Origin: Propionibacteriaceae bacterium UBA7704
GTDB taxonomy: Bacteria > Actinomycetota > Actinomycetes > Propionibacteriales > Propionibacteriaceae
NCBI GenBank assembly: GCA_002482525.1
Contig: DLGC01000024.1
Location: 62,001 to 126,000 of the forward strand
Direction of reading: 5' to 3'
DNA length: 64,000 nt
Each line of letters opens with the position of its first letter. The stretch's first letter is position 1. Positions 35,735 to 44,309 of the stretch are shown here, in pieces. The translations under genes and the position numbers were made by a program. The notes beneath the pieces are model-generated. The model did no database searches and was not told the origin of the DNA. It worked only from the letters and a program-made list of their open reading frames with translations.

Positions 35735-36184
35735 TCAGGCTGCGGCGACCGCAACCTCGATGTGCGCGACCACGCCAGCAGTCAGCTTGATGCCGACGGT
35801 GTGGCTGCCCACAGTCTTGATGGGCTTGGCGATCTCGACCGAGCGCTTGTCGATCGCGGGACCGCCGGCCTTCTTGACCGCCAACGCGATGTCGGCAGCA
35901 GTAACGGCGCCGAACAGCTTGCCGCTATCGGCGGACGCCTGCGCAGGCAGGCTCACCGAGAGGGCTTCAAGCTGCTCGCGAATCTGCTGAGCATGCTCGG
36001 TGCCGCGAATCTCGCGGGCGTCGCGGGCACGCTTGATGCCCTCGATCTGAGTCTCCGCACCGCGGGTCCACTTGATAGCGAAACCACGGGGCAGCAGGAA
36101 GTTGCGGCCGTAGCCGTCCTTCACCTCGACGATGTCACCGGCCACACCCAGGTGGTCGACCGGAGCAGTAAGAATCAACTTCAT
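35735..36184 (-). CDS. rplI: 50S ribosomal protein L9
   Basis: 149 residues, standard length. The N-terminal rRNA-binding domain (MKLILTAPVDHLGVAGDIVEVKDGYGRNFLLP) has the L9 signature; the C-terminal domain is separated by the usual long helix. Last gene of the rpsF-ssb-rpsR-rplI cluster. Confidence 0.97.
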   Translation of the reverse strand: MKLILTAPVDHLGVAGDIVEVKDGYGRNFLLPRGFAIKWTRGAETQIEGIKRARDAREIRGTEHAQQIREQLEALSVSLPAQASADSGKLFGAVTAADIALAVKKAGGPAIDKRSVEIAKPIKTVGSHTVGIKLTAGVVAHIEVAVAAA

Positions 36185-36197
36185 TTCATTCCCCTGC

Positions 36198-36434
36198 TCA
36201 GCGTGAGGTCGAGGCGTAGGGCAGCAAGGCGAGTTCGCGCGCGTTCTTCACGGCGATCGCGACCTTGCGCTGCTCCTGCACCGACAGTCCGGTAACCCGA
36301 CGGGCGCGGATCTTGCCACGCTCGGAGATGAACTTCCGCAGCGTGGCGGTGTCCTTGTAATCGATGGTGCCGATGCGAATCGACTTCGCCGGCACGATCT
36401 TCTTCGATTTCACAGGCTTGCGCTGTGAGGCCAT
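36198..36434 (-). CDS. rpsR: 30S ribosomal protein S18
   Basis: 78 residues, basic, with the S18 core YKDTATLRKFISERGKI and RARRVTGLSVQEQRKV. Binds S6 on the 30S platform. No zinc-binding CxxC pair is present, so it is the cysteine-free form. Thirteen bases separate it from rplI. Confidence 0.97.
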   Translation of the reverse strand: MASQRKPVKSKKIVPAKSIRIGTIDYKDTATLRKFISERGKIRARRVTGLSVQEQRKVAIAVKNARELALLPYASTSR

Positions 36435-36495
36435 TGTGGTGCTCTCCTTGGTTTATGAAAGCCCGGCTCTCGCCGGAATGACATGAATATGAGGT

Positions 36496-36520
36496 GCTCC
36501 CTTCGACTGGCTCAGGGAGC
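36496..36520. repeat. REP-like palindrome (CTTCGAC...GGCTCAGGG type)
   Basis: GCTCCCT and AGGGAGC form 7-bp arms around the core TCGACTGGCTC, in the spacer between ssb and rpsR. The motif CCTTCGAC-N-GGCTCAGG is a widespread intergenic repeat of high-GC bacteria. A related copy occurs between ackA and the last transketolase. Confidence 0.6.
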
Positions 36521-36532
36521 GTGAGGGTCGGA

Positions 36533-37024
36533 TCAGAATGGCGGGGGTTCGTCGCTCTGGGCGCCAGCCCAGGGGTCGGATCCGCCGCGATCCTGGCTCT
36601 CCGAGCGGTTCCAGTTGGAACCACCCGAGGAGGACCCGCCGCCGAAGTTGCCGCCGCCACCCGCATTGCGGGTCACCTTGGCGGTTGCGTACTTCAGGGC
36701 CGGACCGATCTCGTCGACATCAACCTCGAAGACGGTGCGCTTCTCACCCTCACGGGTTTCGTAGCTGCGAGTCTTCAGGCGACCTTGCACAATCACGCGC
36801 ATCCCTTTGGTGAGGGACTCCGCGACGTTCTCCGCAGCCTGCCGCCAGATGGAGCAGTTGAGGAACATCGCGTCCCCGTCTTTCCACTCACCGCTGTTGC
36901 GGTCGTAGGTGCGCGGGGTGGAAGCGACGGTGAAATTCGCCACCGGAGCCCCGGACGGGGTGAAGCGCAGTTCCGGGTCGGCAGTCAGATTGCCGACCAG
37001 GGTGATGATGGTTTCGCCTGCCAT
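36533..37024 (-). CDS. ssb: Single-stranded DNA-binding protein
   Basis: 163 residues from the internal ATG (MAGETIITLVGNL), the conserved SSB start; a longer GTG-led frame is not supported. An OB fold occupies residues 1-115, followed by a Gly/Ser-rich linker and the acidic interaction tip DEPPPF. Lies between rpsF and rpsR as in most bacteria. Confidence 0.96.
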   Translation of the reverse strand: MAGETIITLVGNLTADPELRFTPSGAPVANFTVASTPRTYDRNSGEWKDGDAMFLNCSIWRQAAENVAESLTKGMRVIVQGRLKTRSYETREGEKRTVFEVDVDEIGPALKYATAKVTRNAGGGGNFGGGSSSGGSNWNRSESQDRGGSDPWAGAQSDEPPPF

Positions 37025-37109
37025 GATTGCTGTCTTTCGATCGGACGTGGGCTGGGTACTCGTCAAGGGTGTCAGTTGGTACCGACAGTTGGCGAGACCT
37101 CCGCGTGAA

Positions 37110-37400
37110 TCAGTGCAGATCGGGGCGGATCACTTTGGTCCGCATGATCTGTTCGTTCAGGGTGAACTGACGATCCAGCTCCTTCACCACATCTGGCACG
37201 GCGGTCAGATTGATGACGGCATAGATGCCTTCGGACTTCTTGCGAATGTCATAGGCCAGCCGACGGCGACCCCAAACATCGATGTTGTCCACGGTGCCAC
37301 CGGCCTTGGTAAAGGCTGCCAACGGCTTTTCCAGCAGGCTGTTCACCTGACGGTCGTCGACGTCGGGATCAATGATCACCACGACTTCGTAGGAACGCAT
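37110..37400 (-). CDS. rpsF: 30S ribosomal protein S6
   Basis: 96 residues with the S6 signature (MRSYEVVVIIDPDV, WGRRRLAYDIRKKSEGIY). First gene of the ribosomal block, with a strong AGAGGAGGTG ribosome-binding site that may be masked by an upstream complementary segment in the leader. Confidence 0.97.
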   Translation of the reverse strand: MRSYEVVVIIDPDVDDRQVNSLLEKPLAAFTKAGGTVDNIDVWGRRRLAYDIRKKSEGIYAVINLTAVPDVVKELDRQFTLNEQIMRTKVIRPDLH

Positions 37401-37460
37401 ACGCGAACTCCACCTCCTCTGGTCTTGAGCGGCTACGGGCGCTTCCCGTAGCAGGAGGGC
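37401..37460 (-). promoter_or_regulatory. rpsF leader with hairpin and anti-Shine-Dalgarno, possible S6:S18 control element
   Basis: In transcript sense, GCCCTCCT (37453-37460 region) is followed by a perfect 8-bp hairpin (GCTACGGG...CCCGTAGC, 37432-37452) and then by the ribosome site AGAGGAGGTG. The CCTCCT can pair with the AGGAGG. A ribosomal-protein-binding leader upstream of rpsF (S6:S18 motif) is established in many bacteria; I cannot confirm a match to that family's consensus by eye. Confidence 0.4.
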
Positions 37461-37469
37461 GTATCTTCC

Positions 37470-37488
37470 GGCCGCCTTCGGGACGGCC
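37470..37488 (-). terminator. UUCG/CGAA-loop hairpin after the 304-residue secreted protein gene
   Basis: GGCCG and CGGCC arms with an inner CC-TTCG-GG tetraloop stem and one unpaired base, 52 bases beyond the stop of the gene at 37540. It separates the surface-protein array from the ribosomal block. Confidence 0.5.
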
Positions 37489-37539
37489 AGCTAGCAAGAG
37501 TACCGGCTGCGCCCGCCCCCGGGCCAATTCACCATCGGC

Positions 37540-38454
37540 TCAGCGGCGATGCCACTCGCTCCAGCGGATCCAGCCGGTGCCCTTGGAGGTACGCACCGTC
37601 TTGCGGTAGCCCGTCTTGGTGGCCACGACTTTGACCTTGATGTTCTTGCGCCAGTCGGCCCAGGTGAGTCGATAGGTGCGACCGTGGGCACCGGCGATCC
37701 GGTGACCGTTGCGGTACCAGCGATACGTGAGGTGCACCGCCGTCGTCGCCGAGGAGCACTTGACCCGCAGCTTGGTGCCGACTTTCTTGGAGCCGACCAG
37801 CTTCGGCTTGCAGGCGCGAACCTTGGCCGGTTTCACCTTGGTCAGAGTGATCGTCACATTGGTAGTCACCGTTGTGGTCGTCTGAGCCGGGCGGTAGCCG
37901 GGAGCTTTGGCGACCAAGGTGAGCGAGTCATGCTTGGGAATCTGGGCGAGTAGCCGGTACTCGCCGCGGGCGCTGGTTGTGACGCAGTTTGCTGAACCGG
38001 CGACGCAGACGCGCGCCTTCTTGACCGCCTCACCAGAAGTATTGGTCACGGTGCCGGACACGGTGGGAGCCGCCTGCAACTCGATGTCTACTGCATCAGG
38101 CCAGGCGGGGCTGCTCGCCTCCAGCCATGAGTATTCGCTACTGGTGTAATTGGGGTACCACGTTTCCACCCACGACGGGTCATTTCTTCCCGGGCTCGCA
38201 TACACCTTGGCCGGAGATCCCACTCCACGGAGCGAATAGCCGCCACCGCCATCAGTGACATCGCAGATGCCGGTCAGCAGCTCACAAACTTTCACCCCGG
38301 ACTGTGGGGTTCCCTGGAAAATGACCGTTCCGCTGATGGTGTAGGTGTCCTCCTCGGCAACAGCGGGCTCAGCGCCGACCACGGCCAAAGCCGTAGTCAG
38401 CAGCGCGATCAGGCCTAACAGCCCGCCGCGTCGAAGCCAACGAAATGCTCGCAT
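37540..38454 (-). CDS. Secreted carboxypeptidase-regulatory-like / Ig-like protein (array member 1)
   Basis: 304 residues. Signal peptide (RRGGLLGLIALLTTALAVV, cleavage after AVA near residue 33). Two transthyretin/carboxypeptidase-regulatory-like units follow (ISGTVIFQGTPQSGVKVCE and VSGTVTNTSGEAVKKARVC), each with a Cys pair, then one C-terminal Ig-like unit with the array's shared pattern (PKLVGSKKVGTKLRV, TYRWYRNGHRI). Strongly basic C-terminus, no LPXTG. No enzyme motif. Its leader has a distinctive pair of hairpins. Function unknown; a wall-associated surface protein is likely. Confidence 0.75.
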   Translation of the reverse strand: MRAFRWLRRGGLLGLIALLTTALAVVGAEPAVAEEDTYTISGTVIFQGTPQSGVKVCELLTGICDVTDGGGGYSLRGVGSPAKVYASPGRNDPSWVETWYPNYTSSEYSWLEASSPAWPDAVDIELQAAPTVSGTVTNTSGEAVKKARVCVAGSANCVTTSARGEYRLLAQIPKHDSLTLVAKAPGYRPAQTTTTVTTNVTITLTKVKPAKVRACKPKLVGSKKVGTKLRVKCSSATTAVHLTYRWYRNGHRIAGAHGRTYRLTWADWRKNIKVKVVATKTGYRKTVRTSKGTGWIRWSEWHRR

Positions 38455-38457
38455 GAG

Positions 38458-38512
38458 AAAGATCCCCCCGATCTTTGTCGTGCAGGTGCCGGGTCTGTTC
38501 CCCCGAACAGAC
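38458..38512 (-). promoter_or_regulatory. Structured leader with two G-loop hairpins
   Basis: Nearest the start is AAAGATCCCCCCGATCTTT on the plus strand (38458-38476), a perfect 7-5-7 hairpin whose loop, GGGGG in the RNA, contains the ribosome-binding site. Sixteen bases upstream is GTCTGTTCCCCCGAACAGAC (38493-38512), a perfect 8-4-8 hairpin with loop GGGG. The same pair, with compensating changes, precedes the gene at 38628-39389. Confidence 0.6.
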
Positions 38513-38627
38513 GTCCCCTAAAGGGTGACTCACAGCGAGGTGATAGGCAAATGCCTGGAGCATTTCGGGTGTCGGGTCTCAACCATCGCTGCAGCCGCGC
38601 AGCAACAACAGGGCTGCGGCGACACGC

Positions 38628-39389
38628 TCAGCGAACGCGCTGGGTCAGCGTGCTGCGCACCGTGATCTTGTGGCCGTCAACAGTGGCGATGACGCGGACC
38701 TTGATGCGCTTGCCGCGGTCCTTGACCGCAAGTCGGTAGGTCTTCTGGGTGGCCCCGGCGATGCGGTGTCCGCCGCGATACCAGCGATAGCTGAACGACA
38801 CCGGGGACGGGTTCCATGTCCCAGTCTTGACCCGCAGGACCTTGCCCACCTTCTTCTTTCCCAGGATCTTCACAGACCCGGTGGTGAGAGGGGCGGACGG
38901 CTTGACGCGGTCCTGTCCGTTTACGCCGGAACTGACGAGGGTGGTCAGGGCGTGCACCGAGATGTTGATGCCCGTGACCGCCTGCCCTGGGAGCACCGGA
39001 ATGTACTGGTCCTGGTTTGAATCGCCGTAGCTGTAATCCGTCGGTAGGAACAGCGCCCACTGTGCGTCATCGGCAGGGAAGACGGTGGGGAGCACTTCGT
39101 TGAATCCCGCACCCCGGTCCTGACCGACCACATTGGTCAGGGTGTAACGGCCCTTGTCATCAGTGATGGCGCAGTTTGAGTCCGGACCACCTTCACAAAC
39201 CTTGGCGTTAGCCAACGGCTGGCGGTGCTGATTGACCGAATCGTCGTAGATGGTGACGGTGCCACTGACATCCATACCGATGCCATCTTCGGCCTGGGCT
39301 GGCAGCGCCGGTACGGCGGCCAGCCCCAGAGCCAAGAAGGCGATCAAGGCGGCCAGACGGCCACGCTTGAACACATCGACACGCTTCAA
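38628..39389 (-). CDS. Secreted protein with one regulatory-like and one Ig-like unit (array member 2)
   Basis: 253 residues. TTG is taken as the start because of GGGGGG just upstream; a GTG five codons in is possible. Signal peptide (RGRLAALIAFLALGLAAV, cleavage near AQA). One carboxypeptidase-regulatory-like unit (MDVSGTVTIYDDSV, with CEGGPDSNC) and one C-terminal Ig-like unit (VKILGKKKVGKVLRV, SYRWYRGGHRI). Ends in a basic stretch. Unknown function; belongs to the array by domain order and leader. Confidence 0.72.
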   Translation of the reverse strand: MKRVDVFKRGRLAALIAFLALGLAAVPALPAQAEDGIGMDVSGTVTIYDDSVNQHRQPLANAKVCEGGPDSNCAITDDKGRYTLTNVVGQDRGAGFNEVLPTVFPADDAQWALFLPTDYSYGDSNQDQYIPVLPGQAVTGINISVHALTTLVSSGVNGQDRVKPSAPLTTGSVKILGKKKVGKVLRVKTGTWNPSPVSFSYRWYRGGHRIAGATQKTYRLAVKDRGKRIKVRVIATVDGHKITVRSTLTQRVR

Positions 39390-39445
39390 AAGATCCCCCC
39401 GGTTGTCTTTTGTCTTGCGTCGCGCCCAGATTCCCCCGAACGGGC
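39388..39445 (-). promoter_or_regulatory. Structured leader, second copy
   Basis: Nearest the start is a 6-bp stem (AAAAGA/TCTTTT, 39388-39411) whose loop, CCCCCC on the plus strand, carries the ribosome site. Upstream is GCCCAGATTCCCCCGAACGG plus GC (39424-39445), in which GCCC pairs with GGGC and TTC with GAA around the loop CCCC. Compared with the copy at 38493-38512, two base pairs of the lower stem changed from T-A to C-G on both sides. Confidence 0.55.
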
Positions 39446-39526
39446 GTCCTCAATAGAGTGCCTGAACCTTGCGCCCAGTGCAACGCGACTACGCAAGAGT
39501 CTCGTCACCCGGATGAGTGACACCGC

Positions 39527-41059
39527 TCAACCGACGCGCTTGCGAGGACCAACCTTCTTGGTCTTCTTGGACACCTTCACGACTCTGGGGAAGCCGGACT
39601 TCGACCCGGTGACCTTCACCGAGATCCGTGTGCCTCGATCACGTTTGGTCAGTCGGTAGCTCTTGGTGGTTGCACCGCGGATCGGCTTTCCATTGCGCAG
39701 CCAGCGGTAGGTCAGCTTCACCTTGCCGGGGCCCCACTTGCCGGCGACTGCGACGAGCTTGGCGCCCACTCTCGGCGTGCCCACGACTGTGGGACGCACC
39801 GCGATCAACGACGACCGCGCTGAACCGACGGGCACCACCAAGGTCTTCTTCTCACCTGCGGTCAACGTCACATCGGCGAAGGCATCTCCGTGCCTTGCTG
39901 TGAACACGGAGATGTAATAGGGCCCTGCAGCCAAGCGCATACTCGCGGTGGTGCCGGTGGTCACAACCTCAGCCTCATCATCGTGACCCACCGGCGCGCC
40001 AGCACTGACGGCCTGAACCGTGGCCTTGTCGGACGACCCGTCAGGGTAGGTGATGCGCACCGTCAAAGTAGCCAGTTGCTGCAGCGCGAAATCCGTGTTG
40101 GGTTGGTCGACCGTGTCCACCACGGTGAGGGCCTTCGGTTCCGAATCGGTGTAGCCGCTGAGCGAGGCGTAGCAGGTCGCCGGAGTGACCGCGGGATCGA
40201 CCACGACCTGATAGGCACCGTCAGTCCCGGTCGGGTCGATATCGAAATAGCGCAGTTCGTACGGATAGTCCGAGTCGTCATGGCAGAGCACCTTTGCGCC
40301 GGCAACGGGTTTCCCGTCCGGGTCCACCACTGTTCCGGACACCCGCGACCCTTGATTCAGCGTGACCGTCACCTCGGGAGGCGGAGCAGCCAGATCCAGG
40401 CGGGACGTGAAATAGCCCGGAGCCGAGATGTAGTACTGGTACGCCGACGATGGGGCCAAGCCGTAGATCGTGAAGGTACCGCCCTCGCCCATCACCGCCG
40501 ACCTCGTTCGATGCGTCAAGTAGGCCTCGTGCATTTCAACAGCCACAGTCGCCCCGGTGATGGGGGTTCCGGCTGAGTCCACCACGAGACCGGTGACGGT
40601 GTTGCCCCATTGGAGCTGGTGGTCGAGGCTCTTACCCGTCAGGGACGGGTTCACAAGAGTGCCGCCAAAGCTGTACGGCAAAGCCCTCACACAGTCCTGA
40701 ACGGGACGGGTGCAGTAGTAGGCGTCCATATACCCGGTGTTCGCGGCGTCGAAATCAATGAGGTACTGAATGTCGCTATCCAGCCCGTCCACGCGGTAGT
40801 GGCCGTTCGCATCGGTCACCGCTATTGCAGCGTCACTCCCGTAGCTCGACGGCTGCCGGCCCCCGCCCGGGTAATACCGATGCAGATGCACAGTCAGACC
40901 CGAGACGGCGACGCCGTTCGGATCAGTCACCGTCCCTTGAATGATGCCGGTGTCCACCGCCTGCGCAACGCCTGTTGTTCCTGCGAACACCAAGGCCAAC
41001 GCCAAGAGCGCTCCCACCGCCCCCCGTACCCACGTCCGTCCTGAAGCGAACCGCGTCAT
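39527..41059 (-). CDS. Secreted carboxypeptidase-regulatory-like repeat protein (array member 3)
   Basis: 510 residues. Signal peptide (VRGAVGALLALALVFAGTTGVAQA). Several regulatory-like units follow (QGTVTDPNGVAVSGLTVHL, TGLVVDSAGTPITGATVAV, SGTVVDPDGKPVAGAKVLC), then one Ig-like unit (TVVGTPRVGAKLVAV, YRWLRNGKPI) and a basic end (KKTKKVGPRKRVG). The ATG lies right after GGGGGATC, the G-rich ribosome site shared across the array. No enzyme motif, no wall-sorting signal. Confidence 0.75.
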   Translation of the reverse strand: MTRFASGRTWVRGAVGALLALALVFAGTTGVAQAVDTGIIQGTVTDPNGVAVSGLTVHLHRYYPGGGRQPSSYGSDAAIAVTDANGHYRVDGLDSDIQYLIDFDAANTGYMDAYYCTRPVQDCVRALPYSFGGTLVNPSLTGKSLDHQLQWGNTVTGLVVDSAGTPITGATVAVEMHEAYLTHRTRSAVMGEGGTFTIYGLAPSSAYQYYISAPGYFTSRLDLAAPPPEVTVTLNQGSRVSGTVVDPDGKPVAGAKVLCHDDSDYPYELRYFDIDPTGTDGAYQVVVDPAVTPATCYASLSGYTDSEPKALTVVDTVDQPNTDFALQQLATLTVRITYPDGSSDKATVQAVSAGAPVGHDDEAEVVTTGTTASMRLAAGPYYISVFTARHGDAFADVTLTAGEKKTLVVPVGSARSSLIAVRPTVVGTPRVGAKLVAVAGKWGPGKVKLTYRWLRNGKPIRGATTKSYRLTKRDRGTRISVKVTGSKSGFPRVVKVSKKTKKVGPRKRVG

Positions 41060-41113
41060 GATCCCCCGATCTCAATTCGTCCCTGAAGTACCTTGGCCTT
41101 CCAGCGGAAGTTG

Positions 41114-41147
41114 CGGTACGGGGGGGCTCCCCGTCGTCCCCATACCG
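41114..41147 (-). terminator. GC-rich hairpin after the 905-residue array gene
   Basis: CGGTA...TACCG arms extended by G4/C4 runs, 23 bases after the stop of the gene at 41170. It lacks a T-tract, so it may be a terminator or simply a structured spacer; the next array gene begins 55 bases further on. Confidence 0.4.
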
Positions 41148-41169
41148 TCCCGGCTGTCGGGCCCTGCCA

Positions 41170-41430
41170 TCACATCACTTTCTTGGTGGCTTTCGACGCC
41201 TTCACGACCGTCGAATAGCCGGTCTTGCTCCCCGTGACTTTCACCGTGATCTTCTTACCTTTGTAGGCCTTGGCGATCTTGTAGCTGCTCTTGGTGGCTT
41301 TGGCGATCTTCTTGCCGTTGGCGTACCACTGGTATCGCAGCGTCACCGGCGACGGACCCCACGAGCCGGCCTTGGCTGCGAGTTTCGAGCCGACCTTGGC
41401 CTTGCCTGAGATCACCGGGGTCTTCGCTGA
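41170..41430 (-). repeat. Terminal lysine-rich Ig-like module, copy 1
   Basis: Begins SAKTPVISGKAKVGSK and encodes the final 87 residues of the gene. Close nucleotide and protein relatives form the ends of the two giant neighbouring genes, more alike to one another than to internal repeats of the same protein. Confidence 0.7.
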
Positions 41431-43887
41431 CAAGGTGCCGGCGGTGACCGCCGCCGTTTTCGCCGAGGTCTTCACGAGCGTGGCATAACCCACAGCAGTG
41501 CCGGTCACCTCCACGGCGATCGTCTTTCCGAGCTGAGCAGGCTGCACCACGAAGCTCGAGGCGGTCGCGCCGGAGATGACGGCACCGGAGGCGAACCACC
41601 GATAGGTCAAGGACACCCCGGGCGGCGTCCACAGGCCCGGCGTCGCCGTCAGACGGGAGCCCACCTTGGCCGTACCGCTGATCTGCGGCACCGACCCGGT
41701 GGCCACTGCTGCCGCGACGGCACCGGTGCTGTCCGAGGTCGCTGAGTCGTCCACGTAGCCGGCCTTGGTGCCGTCGACCTTCACGGCGATTGCCTTGCCC
41801 AGGTCGCCGGGCATCACGGTGTAGGTCGATCCAGCGGCACCGGCCACGGGCATCCCGTCGACGAGCCAGGTGTAGCTGAAGCTCACCCCTTCGGGCTGCC
41901 ATCCGGTCACTGTTGCGGTGAGTTTCGCGCCCACGGTTGGTTCTCCGGTGATGGCGGGCTTGACCGGGTGCATCTTCGCCTTGGCAACGGCTTCGGTGGC
42001 CTCAGACTTGGTCGTCAGCGTTAGGTAGCCGGGCTTGGTCCCCGTCACCTCCACCGAGATCGTCGCGCCGGCGTCCTCAGCCACCACGGTGTAGGACGGC
42101 TGTTGCGCTCCCTCGATCTTGCTGCTGCCTCGGAACCACTGATACGTCAGCGGCACCCCGGACGGCGACCAGGTGCCGGGGTTGACCGTGAGGACCGAGT
42201 CCACCTCAGGGTTTCCCTCAATCTGCGGCTTATCACCGGTGATGTCGCCTGGCGTCACCGCAGCGGTGGCAGCTGAGGACACTGTGGCAGGCGCATACCC
42301 GGCCTTGGTGCCGGTTACCTTGACCGAGATGGTGTGGCTCACATCGTCTGCCACCACACCGTAAGTCGCAGCAGTGGCCCCATCAATCTCGGCGTTGCCG
42401 CGGTACCACTGATAGGTGAAGCCATCTTGAAGCGGAGTCCAGTTCTCAACGTTCGCCGTCAGCACACTGCCCAGCGAGACCGTCGCGGTGTCGCTGGAGA
42501 TTGTCGGCACCGGAGTCTGAGTGAAGTCCGGTCGAACGATCTCCAGATCGAGGGTGTGGATGCCCACCTGGGAAAGATCGATCTGTTTGAGGTCGGTCGC
42601 GGTCTCAGCGAGGGTGCCGTCGCTGTGGAGGTAGTACATCGCACCCTCGGCATAGACCGAGACGGTGTACGTCGTCGGTTGCACTAGATGAATCAAGTCA
42701 CTGATTCGATAGGACCCGTCCGGCCCCGTGTCTTCACCAAACACTACGGAAAAGGAGTCATCTACCGGCGTGAGACGCACCTCGGCGTGCTCAATGGGAT
42801 TCCCCAAGGAATCCGCGACTGTTCCGGCGAGCTCAATACCCAGCGTCAAGTCGAAGAACGGGTGAAGGGTGGCGTAGGCACCGACAGAAACCACGCTCGC
42901 GTCGGCCGCATCGATGCTGCGATCCCACCACTGGGAGATGAGGGGACTGGACTGCGGCGGCACGGCCCGGACGTAGTAGTCGCCCGGATCCACGATGAAC
43001 GAATACTCGCCGTCCTCGCCGACGGTCACGGTCTTGATCGGGTCGGAACCGGGATCGGTGTACAGCGAAACCTGCGTGCCTGCAACCGGCAGCCCGCTGC
43101 CCTGGGGCGCTGAAACCTGTGCCGCGATCTCGGCATTCCGGGGAGCCGACGGCGGCAGTTGAAGGTTGCGTGTCTGAACCGGCTGGCTGCCGAAGTCGAC
43201 GGGAGCCGCGGCCGCTGGGTTGTCAGAGAGTTCGCCGGAGGAGTTCAGGTAGTACGTGGCACCGCCGGCCACCTCGACGGCGATTATGTACGTCGTCGCA
43301 GAGTGCCAGCTACCGAATTCGTCAACCTCGAAGCTGCCGTCCGCCAGGGTGCCCGAACATCCCCCGGTGTCTGGCTGCTCCGACAGGTAGAGGCAGATCA
43401 TGGCGTTTTCTACCGGATCGCTCGAAGAATCGGTGAGCGTTCCGCTGAGCCGGAGTTCCGGGGCCAGCGCGAACCAGACCTCACTGACATCGCTGGAGCG
43501 CACCTCGACCGATTGGGCTTCGTCGCTGTTGGTCGCAGAAATCCACCACAACTCGGCCCAGTTGCTGGTTGCCGGTGGTGTGGCCTTGACGTAGTAGGAA
43601 CCCGCTGGCAAGACGAACTCGACAACGGGTTCGTTTTCGATCGAGGTGACGGTCGTTGAAGCAACGGGACTCTCGTCATCGGGGAAGGCGTATACCGAGA
43701 TGACGGTGCCGGCCACCGACACATACGTCTCATCGATGATCGCCGATACCGACACTTGTAACGTGCCGGTGCCTGGATCGGCTGCCTGAGCTCCCGGGGT
43801 CAGCCCTAAAAGAAGCGCCAAACTCGCCACGATTACGCTGACGAACCGCAACAACGAGCCCTGTGAATACAACAACTTCCCAGCCAT
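41170..43887 (-). CDS. Large secreted surface protein with five C-terminal Ig-like repeats (array member 4)
   Basis: About 905 residues from the ATG behind CGGGGGGTTGTG (a frame extension of nine codons upstream is unsupported). Signal peptide (FVSVIVASLALLLGLTPGAQA). Residues 40-450 contain carboxypeptidase-regulatory-like beta-sandwich units (RLSGTLTDSSSDPVENAMI, IELAGTVADSLGNPIEHAEV). From about residue 456 come five Ig-like repeats of about 90 residues with the core L-x-Y-x-W and ITVKVTGxKxGY. The last, lysine-rich copy is nearly the same in three array genes. Acidic N-terminal half, basic tail, no LPXTG; probably wall-bound by charge. Confidence 0.8.
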   Translation of the reverse strand: MAGKLLYSQGSLLRFVSVIVASLALLLGLTPGAQAADPGTGTLQVSVSAIIDETYVSVAGTVISVYAFPDDESPVASTTVTSIENEPVVEFVLPAGSYYVKATPPATSNWAELWWISATNSDEAQSVEVRSSDVSEVWFALAPELRLSGTLTDSSSDPVENAMICLYLSEQPDTGGCSGTLADGSFEVDEFGSWHSATTYIIAVEVAGGATYYLNSSGELSDNPAAAAPVDFGSQPVQTRNLQLPPSAPRNAEIAAQVSAPQGSGLPVAGTQVSLYTDPGSDPIKTVTVGEDGEYSFIVDPGDYYVRAVPPQSSPLISQWWDRSIDAADASVVSVGAYATLHPFFDLTLGIELAGTVADSLGNPIEHAEVRLTPVDDSFSVVFGEDTGPDGSYRISDLIHLVQPTTYTVSVYAEGAMYYLHSDGTLAETATDLKQIDLSQVGIHTLDLEIVRPDFTQTPVPTISSDTATVSLGSVLTANVENWTPLQDGFTYQWYRGNAEIDGATAATYGVVADDVSHTISVKVTGTKAGYAPATVSSAATAAVTPGDITGDKPQIEGNPEVDSVLTVNPGTWSPSGVPLTYQWFRGSSKIEGAQQPSYTVVAEDAGATISVEVTGTKPGYLTLTTKSEATEAVAKAKMHPVKPAITGEPTVGAKLTATVTGWQPEGVSFSYTWLVDGMPVAGAAGSTYTVMPGDLGKAIAVKVDGTKAGYVDDSATSDSTGAVAAAVATGSVPQISGTAKVGSRLTATPGLWTPPGVSLTYRWFASGAVISGATASSFVVQPAQLGKTIAVEVTGTAVGYATLVKTSAKTAAVTAGTLSAKTPVISGKAKVGSKLAAKAGSWGPSPVTLRYQWYANGKKIAKATKSSYKIAKAYKGKKITVKVTGSKTGYSTVVKASKATKKVM

Positions 43888-43910
43888 GGCACAACCCCCC
43901 GAGTACTCCC

Positions 43911-43976
43911 ACATCGTGCCGATGTGACCAACTCGGCAAAGTATCGTGCACTGAGCGCCTTGGGTGAAAGGTGTTC
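43911..43976 (-). promoter_or_regulatory. Shared array promoter/leader, copy 1
   Basis: In transcript sense: box GAACACCTTTC (43976-43966), 31 bases from the start of the box to the -10-like GATACT (43945-43940), then GGTCACATCGGCA, part of a perfect ACATCG-GCA-CGATGT palindrome (43925-43911). The start codon follows 23 bases later. The same order and the same 31-base interval occur upstream of the other two giant genes. Confidence 0.65.
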
Positions 43977-44045
43977 TCGAAAACTCCTACACATTTCGGA
44001 CAGATTCGTCGAAGATCGGCCGCGACGAATGCCGGTGCGCAGCAG

Positions 44046-44309
44046 CTATGCCTTCACCTTCGAGGTTGCTTTGGATTTCTTGGTCACGGTGGTGTAGCCG
44101 CTCTTGACTCCAGTCACCGCCACCGTGATCTTCTTGCCTTTGTATTTCTTGGCAATCTTGTAGCTGCTCTTGGTCGCCTTCGAGATCTTCGTGCCGTTGG
44201 CGTACCACTGATAGCGCAGTGTCACCGGTGCCGGCCCCCAAGTGCCGGGGACGGCCTTCACCGTCTTGCCGACCTTGGCCTTGCCTGAGATCACCGGAAT
44301 CTTCGCCGA
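44046..44309 (-). repeat. Terminal lysine-rich Ig-like module, copy 2
   Basis: Begins SAKIPVISGKAKVGKT. With the copies at 41170-41430 and 49378-49638 it shares long identical nucleotide stretches, for example over the segment encoding LRYQWYANGTKI. Confidence 0.7.
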
